Made by a program: the position numbers and the translations under genes. From NCBI RefSeq assembly GCF_005144585.1, contig NZ_SSMQ01000032.1:1-64000 (forward strand): a stretch of 64,000 bases of DNA, in the 5' to 3' direction. Numbering within the stretch: position 1 is the first letter of the stretch; each line of letters begins with the position of its first letter. Origin of the DNA: Polyangium fumosum. Its GTDB lineage: Bacteria > Myxococcota_A > Polyangia > Polyangiales > Polyangiaceae. The notes under the pieces were generated by a model that worked only from the letters and a program-made list of their open reading frames with translations, searched no databases and had not been told where the DNA came from. Below are positions 34,901-42,365 of this stretch, in pieces.

Positions 34901-36410
34901 CGCCCACCACGTATTCGGTGTTGCCCGGGTTCACCGTCAGGCCCGCGCTCAACGTCTGCGACCACAGGTACATCTGCATGCGCGGCGACGTCCCGTCCAA
35001 GGGCGTGTTCATGTTCGCGTTGTCGAGCGCCGGGAAGTCGTTCAGGAACGCATCCTGCGCCTCCGCCTTGATCGGGTCGTTGCCGGCGCCGCCGCGGCCG
35101 AAGTTGTCGGTCTGCGCGTTGCCCGCCGCCTCGTTGAAGCCCGAGTCGTACCAGTAGTCGTGCAGGTAGTTGTTGACGTAGAAGAGCTGCGTGATGGCAG
35201 CCTTCACCTGGTCCTGCGAAACGAGCGGATCCTGGCTCGTATCGAAGGTCCGATCGAACACGCCCGGCGCCGTCAAGTCGGCGCGGTAATCACCCGCGCT
35301 GAGGCCGTCGGGGTCCGTGTGATCGGCGTACGCGTCGACGTTGTTGCCGACCGTCTCCGTCGCGCCCGCCGGCAGCCACGGATCGAACGTGCCCTGCGGG
35401 TTCGTGTTGAACCCGTCCATCGTGACCAGGATCGGCGCCGAGAACGCCGGGAACGAGCCATCCGGCATGCCCGTCGGGTGCGGGGCGTAGTCGACCATCG
35501 GCCCCTCCGTCGGCGTGTACTTCGGCGCGCCGTCCGACCACACGCGGTACGTGTGCGCCGCGTCTTGCGTCCGGCTCGCGCGCATGAGGAGCCGCCCGTC
35601 GTCGGCCGCGATCACGTACGCGTAGAGCTCGGAGGCCCTCGTGCCCTTCTGCCCGCCCCAGATCTCGACGTAATACGCCGACACCAGCCGCTCCGGCATG
35701 GGGAAGTAGATCTTCTTGATGCGCGCCGGCTCCGTGAGCTCGATCCGCGCCGCCTTCGTCTCGGCCGTGGGCGTGAGGTTGTAGAAGTCATACCCGTGCG
35801 CGGGCTTCTTCGCGTTCTTGAAGGCCGCCGCGGGCACCTTCGTCGCGAAGAAATCGTTGAACGCGCGGGAGACGGCCGTGCCGGCGTCGAGCTTGAAGTT
35901 CTTGCCGCGCTTCATGCCGGCGGCCGCGGACGGGTGCAGGTTGCCGGCGATCGCCACGAGCTCGCGGCCCTGCGTCATCAGCACCTTGACGTCGTTCTGG
36001 AAGACCTCGATCCCGTCGACGTTCTGGCGGAACACCACGATGATGCCCCCGCCCGTCACGTCGTTCACCACCACGGGGACGGCCGCGTCGATCGCGTTCT
36101 TGCCCACGCCGTAGAGGTACGCATAGTGCTCGAGGTAGAGCCGCGCCGACGACGCGGGCGACGCCGTCGTCGCGCCCGGCGCCATCCAGCCGCCCTTCGG
36201 CGCCCAGAAGAACGTCGGCACGCCGCGCTTCTCGTCCACGCCCGTCACGCCGCCGACGGTCGCTCCGTGCAGGCTCTGCAGCGGACTCACGGACACCGCC
36301 GGGGCGTCGTCGTACGCATGGTAGTTCGGCAGATCCATGTCACCCGCGCGCGCCGTGGAGCCGGCGAGCAGCGTGATGAGAGCCGTGGCATATCGAGCAG
36401 AGCGCTTCAT
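31935..36410 (-). CDS. M36 (fungalysin-type) metalloprotease with PA, PKD-like and MYXO-CTERM regions
   Basis: 1,491 residues. GAGGAAT precedes the ATG. Signal peptide to ~residue 22 (STARAGD); propeptide-like FTP region to ~residue 210; M36 catalytic domain with VAHEWGHYIHNRL near residue 645 (HExxH) and GEGWGDTVALH ~25 residues later (third ligand Glu), the M36 signature. A protease-associated domain (GTLTDACQALTGNFAGKIVL) is inserted before the active site. Downstream are β-sandwich domains, one carrying the jelly-roll-like block WYIDSLSITGL, and a PKD/REJ-like module (ANAGPDQVVTSGD). A very long Gly-Gly-Met/Ala linker then leads to GGCGCS, a hydrophobic helix and a KRRR tail (MYXO-CTERM). 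It is a secreted or surface-anchored endopeptidase, likely for predation or scavenging. Confidence 0.93.
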   Translation of the reverse strand: MKRSARYATALITLLAGSTARAGDMDLPNYHAYDDAPAVSVSPLQSLHGATVGGVTGVDEKRGVPTFFWAPKGGWMAPGATTASPASSARLYLEHYAYLYGVGKNAIDAAVPVVVNDVTGGGIIVVFRQNVDGIEVFQNDVKVLMTQGRELVAIAGNLHPSAAAGMKRGKNFKLDAGTAVSRAFNDFFATKVPAAAFKNAKKPAHGYDFYNLTPTAETKAARIELTEPARIKKIYFPMPERLVSAYYVEIWGGQKGTRASELYAYVIAADDGRLLMRASRTQDAAHTYRVWSDGAPKYTPTEGPMVDYAPHPTGMPDGSFPAFSAPILVTMDGFNTNPQGTFDPWLPAGATETVGNNVDAYADHTDPDGLSAGDYRADLTAPGVFDRTFDTSQDPLVSQDQVKAAITQLFYVNNYLHDYWYDSGFNEAAGNAQTDNFGRGGAGNDPIKAEAQDAFLNDFPALDNANMNTPLDGTSPRMQMYLWSQTLSAGLTVNPGNTEYVVGDASFGELNFNVTAEVAYALDNSTADSDGGNTGTLTDACQALTGNFAGKIVLADRGSCSFQLKTLNAEAAGAVGVIIANNAVAADPPGLGPDPAQTSNPDIGALSVTQDVGTTLKQQIAAGTITATMHRSTTFRDGTIDNGIVAHEWGHYIHNRLVALNSVQARGQGEGWGDTVALHMLIREGDDPNGVYASAVYAGGTFTDSAYFGIRRYPYSTNFMKNPLTFKHIQNGEPLPVGIPTQPAGATNAEVHNTGEVWAMMVLEGYAKILEDVYAPTPRHTFDEAKRKMANYLTGGMQLAPVNPTFTEQRDGILATAVASNVEDFQDLATGFAIRGAGSCAISPPRNTTTNVGVTESYVAAPQPVILSVNLDDSVLSCDNDGVLDNGEIGNVTVVVRNQGWGPLVGGSVTLSSTNPNVSFPNGTTAALPTTNILASNTILLPIALADSVATITDLELKVDLTAPGSCSPTLSNASVRKGHFDSVSSVTANELWESNIETWTAKNASGPSNAWARIRPLATSSNVLAHGEAASGISDERYESPDLVVGNGNLTMALVHRYQFERSGTPATNWDGGIIELSQDGGQTWVNINTYANLGAAYNGDIGFAQAGNPLFGQKGFFGQSTGFAAGTNVTTNIDLSNQFAGKTIKLRFRIGTDEEVGTLGWYIDSLSITGLTNTPFSDIVADEGTCDDPNQPPIANAGPDQVVTSGDHVMLYGSGSSDPDNDALTYAWTQLVGADVGLNGASTAAPDFMAPTVVADTLFTFQLAVNDGQASAVDTVDVLVQPPGGTSSSSSSGAGGAGGAGGGGAGGEGGMGGAGGAGGAGGMGGAGGMGGAGGAGGMGGAGGGGAGGMGGAGGMGGGGAGGMGGAGGMGGGGAGGMGGAGGAGGMGGAGGMGGAGGMGGAGGAGGMGGAGGGGTGGMGGAGGGGTGGMGGAGGAGGAGGGSDDTVVLGGCGCSVPGDEAPARDMGAVGGFLAMVGAWMAKRRRSSKRS
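32077..32545 (-). repeat. In-frame Gly-Gly-Met/Ala coding repeat (~150 codons)
   Basis: Tandem 9-bp steps (Gly-Gly-Met or Gly-Gly-Ala codons) encode the linker between the PKD-like module and the MYXO-CTERM tail. Shorter versions of the same repeat occur in the genes at 2109-3695 (around 2280-2455) and 28560-30005 (around 29775-29915). Near-identical units make the tract prone to length change. Confidence 0.85.
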
Positions 36411-36696
36411 GATTCCTCCGCGCCAGAATCTTCGTGGTCATCCCGCTGGCAAACGCCGCGCGCGATGAGCGTTTTCGGTGATCTCGGACAAGGATTTGGC
36501 GCCCGTTGCGCCGCGAACATCCCCTGTACCCGTTTCGCGCACGGAAGGGAAGCCGTTCCACGCTCGCCGCGGCGCAGATCCTGCCGCGCCGTCACAGCGC
36601 TCGCGCGCCAGGATCCCTCGGCAGATAGAGCGCCGAACTGTTCGGCGCTCTGCGAGATCGCGAAGTGAGCTCGCCTCGCGTCCCCCCCTTGGGACA
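36411..36696. promoter_or_regulatory. Upstream region of the M36 protease gene, with one hairpin
   Basis: This ~290-bp non-coding stretch holds the Shine-Dalgarno sequence of the protease gene at its left edge and a 9-bp hairpin AGCGCCGAA/TTCGGCGCT with a CTG loop (36629-36649). No gene is seen. The hairpin may be an operator or a second terminator. Confidence 0.4.
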
Positions 36697-36742
36697 AAAG
36701 AGCTAGAACATCGAGCGGTTGTCAAACCGATCGATGTTCTAG
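36697..36742 (-). terminator. Strong rho-independent terminator after the DnaJ-like gene
   Basis: CTAGAACATCGAGCGGTT (36703-36720) and AACCGATCGATGTTCTAG (36725-36742) are inverted repeats with one mismatch in 18 and a 4-nt loop. On the minus strand the stem starts at the TAG stop codon of the gene and is followed by CTCTTTTG. It is one of the strongest intrinsic terminators in the window. Confidence 0.85.
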
Positions 36743-37584
36743 CGTCCCAGGACGAACGCCCCGATCACCGCCGCCACCAGCGCCACGGCGAGCACCCCGG
36801 TCCTCCAAAGACCCTGGTTCCGCGCGGCGCGTCTCCCCTCGGACGTATCGTCCTGCCCGTCTGTGCTCGACTCTCCCACGACAAAGGTGACAATCTGGTC
36901 TCCGCGGTGGTCCCCGACGCTCCGCGAACGATAGGGGGCGGCCGTTACCTCCGCGGGAATGGGCACAGCCTCGGCGCCGAGGCGCACGGCGCCAAACCCG
37001 GCGAGCCGCATCTCGGCCCCGGACACCGTCCCTGCGGGCACCACGATCCTGCGCTCGCCGTCGAGCACCGGCACGTTCACGCGCCCCCCGCGCCGCGCGG
37101 TCTCCGCGTCGATCCGTACCTCGACGAACAGATCCACGCCTGCGCGTCGCAGGCGCGGGTGCGGCGCCACGATCACCTCGATCATCAAATCCCCGCGCTG
37201 CCCGCCCCCCAGCGGCGCTTCGTCTCCTTGCCCGGCCAGCCGCAGGACCTGCCCGTCGTCGATCCCCGCCGGCACCTTCACCGTGAGCGTTCGTTCCTGC
37301 AAAACGTGCCGTTTGCCCCCGCATACGGAGCACGCAAAAACGGGCGGACCGCCGAGCAAAACGCCGCTCCCTTTGCAGTCCGTGCAGTGCGCCTCGAACG
37401 TCGCCTTGATGACCTTGCTCGCGCCCGAAGCCGCCTCCTCCAGCGACACGAGCATCGGGATACGTCGATCCCGCCCCGACCCCGCCACCGGGCGGCGGAA
37501 AAAATCATCGAAGATCGCCTGGAATTGATCCTCGATCGGCCCGAACCCCTCGGGGTCTCCCTTTCGACCGTCCTTGGCCCCCAT
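36739..37584 (-). CDS. J-domain-less DnaJ-like protein with C-terminal membrane anchor
   Basis: 281 residues. The N-terminus (EDQFQAIFDDFFRRP) resembles the Gly/Phe-region end of DnaJ, but no J domain or HPD motif is present. Residues ~45-200 match the DnaJ substrate-binding part: IPMLVSLEEAASGASKVI, a reduced zinc finger with two C-x-x-C-x-G motifs (CTDCKGSG, CSVCGGKR) instead of four, VKVPAGIDDGQVLRLAGQGDE, GDLMIEVIVAPHPRLRRAGVDL and VPAGTVSGAEMRLAGFG. The last ~25 residues are a transmembrane helix (TGVLAVALVAAVIGAFVL) with a short tail, predicting tail anchoring. It cannot stimulate Hsp70 by the usual route; it may hold substrates at the membrane. It follows the STAS-like gene by 26 bp. 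Confidence 0.87.
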   Translation of the reverse strand: MGAKDGRKGDPEGFGPIEDQFQAIFDDFFRRPVAGSGRDRRIPMLVSLEEAASGASKVIKATFEAHCTDCKGSGVLLGGPPVFACSVCGGKRHVLQERTLTVKVPAGIDDGQVLRLAGQGDEAPLGGGQRGDLMIEVIVAPHPRLRRAGVDLFVEVRIDAETARRGGRVNVPVLDGERRIVVPAGTVSGAEMRLAGFGAVRLGAEAVPIPAEVTAAPYRSRSVGDHRGDQIVTFVVGESSTDGQDDTSEGRRAARNQGLWRTGVLAVALVAAVIGAFVLGR

Positions 37585-37610
37585 ATCGACTCACGACGCC
37601 CTTGCGAGGC

Positions 37611-38033
37611 TCACGCCGTGTGGCTTCGCTGCTGGATGCATTCGCGCAGTGCGGCCTCGAAGCCCGCGCGGCTCGGATGCACGCGCACGCCCGGCATCAC
37701 CACGCTCGCCGCCTGGATACCGAGCGCCACGAGCTTCGACTGCACGAGGAAATGGGCGCCCTCGTTCCCTTTCCCGTGATGACGAACCATTTCTGTCAGC
37801 CGCACGCGGGCTCGTGACTCGTAATCGGTCAGCTCCTCCCAGTCGTGAAAGCCCATGATCCGCCCGTCCTCGGCCCTGACCCTGCGCGCCATCGCCTCGA
37901 TCACTGCTGCACACGGGTCGTCGAGGTAGCCCGTCACCCGCGTCACGAGCAGGCCACGTGCAGGCCGCCACAGCCGCATCGTCGCCCGCGCCGTCGTCGT
38001 GGTCTCGGCCTTGTCGACCGGCAGGAACTCCAT
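37611..38033 (-). CDS. STAS/SpoIIAA-like domain protein
   Basis: 140 residues, cytoplasmic. Pattern: β-strands (MRLWRPARGLLVTRVTGYLD), a helix (AAVIEAMARRVRAEDG), a central strand (RIMGFHDWEEL), a helix (ESRARVRLTEMVRHHG), a strand with AHFLVQSKLVALGIQAAS and a terminal helix. This resembles the SpoIIAA-like/STAS proteins found in many copies in myxobacteria, whose role is unknown. TAGTCG ends 6 nt before the ATG, a leaderless-type arrangement. It is divergent from the PDZ protein gene and is the first gene of a two-gene unit with the DnaJ-like gene. Confidence 0.7.
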   Translation of the reverse strand: MEFLPVDKAETTTTARATMRLWRPARGLLVTRVTGYLDDPCAAVIEAMARRVRAEDGRIMGFHDWEELTDYESRARVRLTEMVRHHGKGNEGAHFLVQSKLVALGIQAASVVMPGVRVHPSRAGFEAALRECIQQRSHTA

Positions 38034-38230
38034 CCCGAACGACTACCGCGCGAGGCAGAACCCGTCAATTCCGCCTGGACGGCCTCCACGGCCGGAATCC
38101 TGCCACAGCGGAAAAGCCCGCGCTGGGATCGCTTGCCACTTTGGCAACCTGCGGCGTGCCGCGCGCCGGAATGTCCCGATCCTGGCGAACGAGGCGCGCG
38201 TTCCTTCGGCAAAACGCGCTCGTACCGGCC

Positions 38231-38251
38231 TGGCACCGAACTTGATATCCT
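38231..38251 (+). promoter_or_regulatory. Candidate promoter of the PDZ protein gene
   Basis: TATCCT (38246-38251) ends 8 nt before the ATG at 38260, suiting a leaderless transcript. Overlapping it, TGGCAC (38231-38236), five bases, then TTGAT resembles a sigma-54 -24/-12 element with one key mismatch (GA instead of GC at -12). Either reading is possible. Confidence 0.4.
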
Positions 38252-38259
38252 GGCGCCCC

Positions 38260-39114
38260 ATGCCGCCCGAGCCTTACCGCACCCCCTCTTGCCCCACCTG
38301 CGCTGCACCTCACGTCGAGCAAGTGCGCATCTGCGAGCTCTGCGAGGAGCCGTTCGTCCCCGGCGTCGCGGGCGCCGGTGCCTGCGATCCGTGCCTGCGC
38401 AAAGCGAGCCGCGTCGTCGCGCGCGCGGCCGCCGAACAGCCCGCGCCGAGGCACACCAGGGCGGTCCTTCGCTGGCTGCCCGTCGCGCTCGCCGTCCTCA
38501 CGGTCGGCATTCTGTCGTTCAATACGCTCGTCTTCGTCGATACGGCGCGACGCCTCACCGAGCTCCGCGCCGCGCCGCCCCCCGCCGGAAAACACCACGG
38601 GAAGTCCAAGGGCAAACCCAAGAAGCCCCCGCCGCCCAAGCCAAACGTCGCGCCGCCTGCGCCTCCTCCGCCGCGCGAAGAGGCCACGCTCGACACCACG
38701 AGCGTTCCGGCCCTCACGAGCGTCCTCGCCGCGCTAAATCCCGAGGTCCACGATCCGGACACCTTGCTCGCGCGCGTCCAGAAGCTCCGCGAGGCCGGGC
38801 TCGACATCTTCCTCGTCCGCACGAACCTCGGCAAGAACATCCTCGACGGCGGCGACCTCCGCACGCGCATCAGCCCCGTGCTCCAGGGCGGAAAAACCGT
38901 CGGCGTGCGCTTCTCGCGCCTCGGCCCCGACTCGATGGACGCGCTCGCGGGCGTCCAGCCGGGCGACGTCCTCGTCTCCATCAATGGATTCGGCGTCGAT
39001 AGCCCCGACCGCGCGCTGAGCGGCTACGCGTCCTCCCGGGAAAAGGGCGGCGCCGTCTTCGAAATCTTCCGCAATGGCCGCCGCGGCGTGCTCGTCGCCC
39101 ACTGGCCCAAGTGA
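38260..39114 (+). CDS. GspC-like membrane protein with Cys cluster and PDZ domain
   Basis: 284 residues. The N-terminus carries three C-x-x-C pairs (CPTC, CELC, CDPC) within ~40 residues, a likely cytoplasmic zinc ribbon. One transmembrane helix (LRWLPVALAVLTVGILSFNTLVF) is followed by a Pro/Lys-rich linker. Residues ~190-284 form a PDZ domain of the type-II-secretion GspC kind: PVLQGGKTVGVRFSRLGPDSMDALAGVQPGDVLVSINGF, then DRALSGY and a final strand VFEIFRNGRRGVLV. GspC PDZ domains contact substrates or the secretin. The zinc-ribbon N-terminus is unusual for GspC, so it may serve another envelope system. The GATAtcc-TGGCGCCCC start context also precedes the kinase gene at 53079. Confidence 0.82.
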   Translation: MPPEPYRTPSCPTCAAPHVEQVRICELCEEPFVPGVAGAGACDPCLRKASRVVARAAAEQPAPRHTRAVLRWLPVALAVLTVGILSFNTLVFVDTARRLTELRAAPPPAGKHHGKSKGKPKKPPPPKPNVAPPAPPPPREEATLDTTSVPALTSVLAALNPEVHDPDTLLARVQKLREAGLDIFLVRTNLGKNILDGGDLRTRISPVLQGGKTVGVRFSRLGPDSMDALAGVQPGDVLVSINGFGVDSPDRALSGYASSREKGGAVFEIFRNGRRGVLVAHWPK

Positions 39115-39179
39115 TCCGCGCCGCCGGGGACGGCCACGAAAACCTGGAGTCGCCCTTCGGGTTTTGGTAGACGTTCTCC

Positions 39180-40166
39180 ATGGCGATCTTCCGAACCTCG
39201 TCGATCGCGCCCGTGGCCCTGCTGGCGCTCGCCTGCGGCTGCGGCGGCGCGCAGACGAACCCCGAGACCCCGACCGAGGCCTCCACGGCCGAGGCGACGC
39301 CGTCCACGCCCCCCGCCCCTCCGCCCCCGAAAACGGAGGAGGCTCCGAAGCCGCCTCCGGCCGACGAGGCGAAGACGGAGCCTGCCCCGGACAAACCTGC
39401 CCCGACGGAGCTCGCGGAGGCCCCGAAGGCGCCGTCGATCACGTGCGAGCCCAAGTCCGGCGCGGCCGCGGGACCGAAAAAGAAGCTCGAGATCAGCGTG
39501 GATCGATCCCGCGTCGACCTCGAAGGGCACCGGCTCGAGGTCAAGCTCACGCGTGCCGCGTGCAAGGTCGAGATCCAGGTCATCGGCGAATCCGGCAAGA
39601 TCCTGGCGAACGCGGCGAAGGCGTTCGAGGGCGCGGCGGCGGGCACGGTGCTCGCGGTCGACTGGAGCCCGATCCGGGCCGAGACCGTCTCGCGCATCGA
39701 GGTCTGGGGCCACGACACCGAGGGCAACTACGTCGGCGTGGCGATCACGCCGTGGAACGTGAAGATCGACCACGAGGAGGTCAATTTCGAGACCGACTCG
39801 GACAAGATCCGCGACGCCGAGGTGCCCAAGCTCGAAGCGAGCCTCGACAAGGTCAAGGACGCCCTCGCGAAGCACCAGGATCTCAAGGGCATCGCGCTCT
39901 ACATCGCGGGCCATACCGACACGGTGGGCAGCCCCGAGCACAACCTGAACCTCTCGCGCAAGCGGGCGCGCGCGATCGCGGCCTGGTTCCGCGGCCGCGG
40001 CCTGAAGATCCCGGTCGCGTGGGAGGGATTCGGCGAGCACAGCCCGATCGTGAAGACGGGGGACGAGGTCGCGGAGGCGAAAAACCGCCGTGTCGATTAC
40101 ATCCTCGCCCTCGACCCGCCGCGCTTGCCACAGGGCGCGGTGACGTTCGGATGGAAGGCGCTTTAG
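39180..40166 (+). CDS. OmpA/Pal-like peptidoglycan-binding lipoprotein
   Basis: 328 residues. Signal with lipobox ALACGC, a Thr/Pro/Glu-rich spacer (residues ~25-90), a β-sandwich middle domain (ISVDRSRVDLEGHRLEVKLTRAACKVEI) and an OmpA C-terminal domain: VNFETDSDKIRDAEVPKLEASL, YIAGHTDTVGSPEHNLNLSRKRARAIAAWF and GFGEHSPIVKTGDE ... NRRVDYIL. The D and R of the peptidoglycan-binding pattern (TD-x-x-G, L-S-x-x-R-A) are present. It anchors the outer membrane to the wall. TAGACG ends 6 nt before the ATG. It is convergent with the Cys-rich lipoprotein gene, one base apart. Confidence 0.92.
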   Translation: MAIFRTSSIAPVALLALACGCGGAQTNPETPTEASTAEATPSTPPAPPPPKTEEAPKPPPADEAKTEPAPDKPAPTELAEAPKAPSITCEPKSGAAAGPKKKLEISVDRSRVDLEGHRLEVKLTRAACKVEIQVIGESGKILANAAKAFEGAAAGTVLAVDWSPIRAETVSRIEVWGHDTEGNYVGVAITPWNVKIDHEEVNFETDSDKIRDAEVPKLEASLDKVKDALAKHQDLKGIALYIAGHTDTVGSPEHNLNLSRKRARAIAAWFRGRGLKIPVAWEGFGEHSPIVKTGDEVAEAKNRRVDYILALDPPRLPQGAVTFGWKAL

Positions 40167-40167
40167 C

Positions 40168-40593
40168 CTAGAGGAAGAACTGGTTGCAGCAGGTCGTCGC
40201 GAGCCCGCACTGGTATGCGCCGGGCTCGTGCGAACATTTGCCGACCTCGACCCCGTCGACGAAGCAAGTGCAAGCAGCCTGCCCTGTGCTCCATCCACAA
40301 GAGACACGAGCGGCCTTGCCGTTGCACGTACCACTGCAAGGGCAATTGCCGCCGGACGACTCGTGACAAAAGCCATCGGTGACGCACGAGAGCGCGCCCG
40401 CGTCGCTCTCGCCTTCTCCGCCGGCTTCACCGCCTCCGGCTCCACCTTCGCCCGTTTCAGGCGACGCGACGATCGACGGCTCGCTCCCGCCTTGTGCGTC
40501 CTTTTCGCTCCAGCCGCTCACATAACTGTCATTGCAAGCCGCGAAGGACCCGAACACGAGCGCCCCGAGCAATCCGGCCAACGTCTTTTGCAT
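40168..40593 (-). CDS. Cys-rich lipoprotein of unknown function
   Basis: 141 residues. Lipobox FAAC (Cys20), a Gly/Glu/Ala-rich spacer of ~50 residues and a C-terminal domain with twelve Cys (CVTDGFC, CPCSGTC, VSCGWS, ACTCFVDG, KCSHEP, YQCGLATTCC), so several disulfides are expected. Cys-dense modules on glycine-rich stalks are common among myxobacterial surface lipoproteins. TAGCCT ends 8 nt before the ATG with no Shine-Dalgarno sequence. No family assigned. Confidence 0.78.
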   Translation of the reverse strand: MQKTLAGLLGALVFGSFAACNDSYVSGWSEKDAQGGSEPSIVASPETGEGGAGGGEAGGEGESDAGALSCVTDGFCHESSGGNCPCSGTCNGKAARVSCGWSTGQAACTCFVDGVEVGKCSHEPGAYQCGLATTCCNQFFL

Positions 40594-40680
40594 GGCGTCG
40601 GAGGCTAGTTCGTCGCGCGCCGTCGTCGATCATGGGCTGCCCGACACGGGTGAAGCGAATACGCACGAGCGGCGCGGGAA

Positions 40681-42228
40681 TCAGCTCTGCGCCTCGATCT
40701 CCACGCCCCACATCTCCTTGCCGTCCCCGTCGTGCAGCGAAGCACGAAGTCGACCGGTTTTTCCGTCGATCACGAGCATCCCGAACGACTGCTTCCCGCC
40801 TGCGGGCCCGACCGGCGGATCCCCCTGCTTCCGATTCTGGAATTTTACCTCTGGCCCGAACGTCTCGTCGAGCGGCGCCGGCCCGAACGTACCCGCGTGC
40901 AGCGGCCCGGCCACGAATTCCCAGAACGGATCGAACTTCGTCCTCTTCGCCCGCGAAGGGTCATAATGGTGCGCAGCGGCGTAATGCACGTCCGCCGTGA
41001 CCCATAGGACGTTCCGGATACGTTTTTCCTGAAGGAACGACAGGATCGACGCAATCTCCAGCTCCCGCCCGAGCGGCGGCCCCTCCCCGTTCGCGAATCC
41101 GTCCTGCGCCGTGGGACCATCCGGCACCACGAGGCCGATCGGCTGGTCGCATGCGACGATCTTCCACGTCGCCGTCGACCGCACGAGCGCCTCTTTCAGC
41201 CACGCCATCTGCGCATCGCCGAAGATGATCGCCGGCTCTTTTTCCTCGCGGTTCGGCCCATTCGGCGTACGAAAGCTCCGCGCGTCGAGCACGAAGACCT
41301 CCACGCGGGGCCCGTACGAAAGCACCCGATGAATGGGCCCTTGCCGCATCGGCGCATACTCGAACATGGCCTGCTTCGCGAACCCGGCGAGCACCGACGC
41401 CCGCCGCTCCTTGTACCTCGGATCGCTGAGCACCTGCCCGGGAAACCAGTTGTTGCGCACCTCGTGATCGTCCCATTGCACGATCGTCGGCACGGCCGCG
41501 TGCAGCCGCCGCACGTGCTCGTCGAGGAAGTTGTACGCGAAATTGCCACGAAACTCCTCCAGCGTCTCGGCCACCTTTGATTTCGCCGGCGTCACGAGGT
41601 TCTTCCAGACCGACCCATCGGGCAGCTCGACCTCCTCCGACAAGGGATTGTCCGCGTAGATCCGATCCCCCGAATGAAGGAACAGATCCGGCGCGAGCTC
41701 TGCGATCGACGCATATGTCTTCATCCCGCCGCGGTCCACGTCGATCCCGAACCCTTGCCCGACCGTATCGCCCGACCACACGATCTTCACATCCTCCCCC
41801 GGCCCCGGCGGCGCGCGCAGCGTCCCCGCGGCCTCCACGCTCCGCGCGCGCCCCACGTCATCCGCCTCGAAGACCACGCGATAATGGATCCGCTTCCCGA
41901 CCGGCAAACCCGTCAGCTCCATGCGCACCGTGAAATCGTTCTCGGCCATCGCAACGGGCCCCTCGAGCTTTCGCGTGTCGGTGAACCGATCCTCGGTCCC
42001 CCATTCCACGAGGAGCCGCGCGGGCCGATCCGTCTTGCTCCAGAGCACGACCCTGTCGGCCGTGGGATCGCCGGTCTGCACGCCAAACGGAAGCGTCGGT
42101 CGTGCCGCCTCGGGCGTCACGACCCCCGGCGCCCCCGGCGAACCACACTGCCCAGCGCAGGACGGGAGCGCGAGCGCGGAGAGGGAACCGAGGAGAAAAT
42201 GGCGGCGGGGGAGGAGGAGCGTGGACAT
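40681..42228 (-). CDS. phoD: PhoD-type alkaline phosphatase/phosphodiesterase
   Basis: 515 residues. The ATG at 42228 is chosen because it begins a signal peptide (LPRRHFLLGSLSALALPSC) that has both an RR pair of Tat type and a lipobox-like end; the frame runs further upstream but without coding character. An N-terminal β-domain (PFGVQTGDPTADRVVLWSK) is typical of PhoD. Metal-site blocks: IVWSGDTVG, LFLHSGDRIYADNP, VQWDDHEVRNNW and WVTADVHYAAAH, matching the calcium/iron phosphatase. It releases phosphate from extracellular esters. Low-phosphate control is usual for the family but no Pho box was identified. Confidence 0.92.
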   Translation of the reverse strand: MSTLLLPRRHFLLGSLSALALPSCAGQCGSPGAPGVVTPEAARPTLPFGVQTGDPTADRVVLWSKTDRPARLLVEWGTEDRFTDTRKLEGPVAMAENDFTVRMELTGLPVGKRIHYRVVFEADDVGRARSVEAAGTLRAPPGPGEDVKIVWSGDTVGQGFGIDVDRGGMKTYASIAELAPDLFLHSGDRIYADNPLSEEVELPDGSVWKNLVTPAKSKVAETLEEFRGNFAYNFLDEHVRRLHAAVPTIVQWDDHEVRNNWFPGQVLSDPRYKERRASVLAGFAKQAMFEYAPMRQGPIHRVLSYGPRVEVFVLDARSFRTPNGPNREEKEPAIIFGDAQMAWLKEALVRSTATWKIVACDQPIGLVVPDGPTAQDGFANGEGPPLGRELEIASILSFLQEKRIRNVLWVTADVHYAAAHHYDPSRAKRTKFDPFWEFVAGPLHAGTFGPAPLDETFGPEVKFQNRKQGDPPVGPAGGKQSFGMLVIDGKTGRLRASLHDGDGKEMWGVEIEAQS

Positions 42229-42328
42229 GGAGAGCGGAAGGAGGATCGCCTGGGGCGAAGGCGATGGCAAGGGGCTCTGCGAGGAACCCCACGGGGTTCG
42301 TCCCGGAACACGTGGACAAACGTTTTTC

Positions 42329-42360
42329 TTGACAGAACGAGAGGCTCCCGTGGTAGGAGG
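42329..42360 (+). promoter_or_regulatory. Promoter and ribosome binding site of the Uma2 gene
   Basis: TTGACA (42329-42334), a 19-bp spacer and TAGGAG (42354-42359) make a near-consensus -35 with a weak, distant -10. AGGAGG (42355-42360) lies 5 nt before the GTG at 42366 and favours that start over the ATG at 42447. Confidence 0.5.
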
Positions 42361-42365
42361 GCCCG

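Noticed and set aside
31893-36668. A 1,591-codon open frame on the plus strand
   Set aside because: Antisense to the M36 protease gene; the protease frame has a full catalytic signature.
38231-38247. Sigma-54 promoter upstream of the PDZ protein gene
   Set aside because: TGGCAC-N5-TTGAT departs from the consensus at the critical GC of the -12 element, so it was kept only as an alternative.
39180-40166. OmpA-like protein as the Tol-Pal protein Pal itself
   Set aside because: It has an extra β-sandwich domain and no tol genes nearby, so only family membership is claimed.
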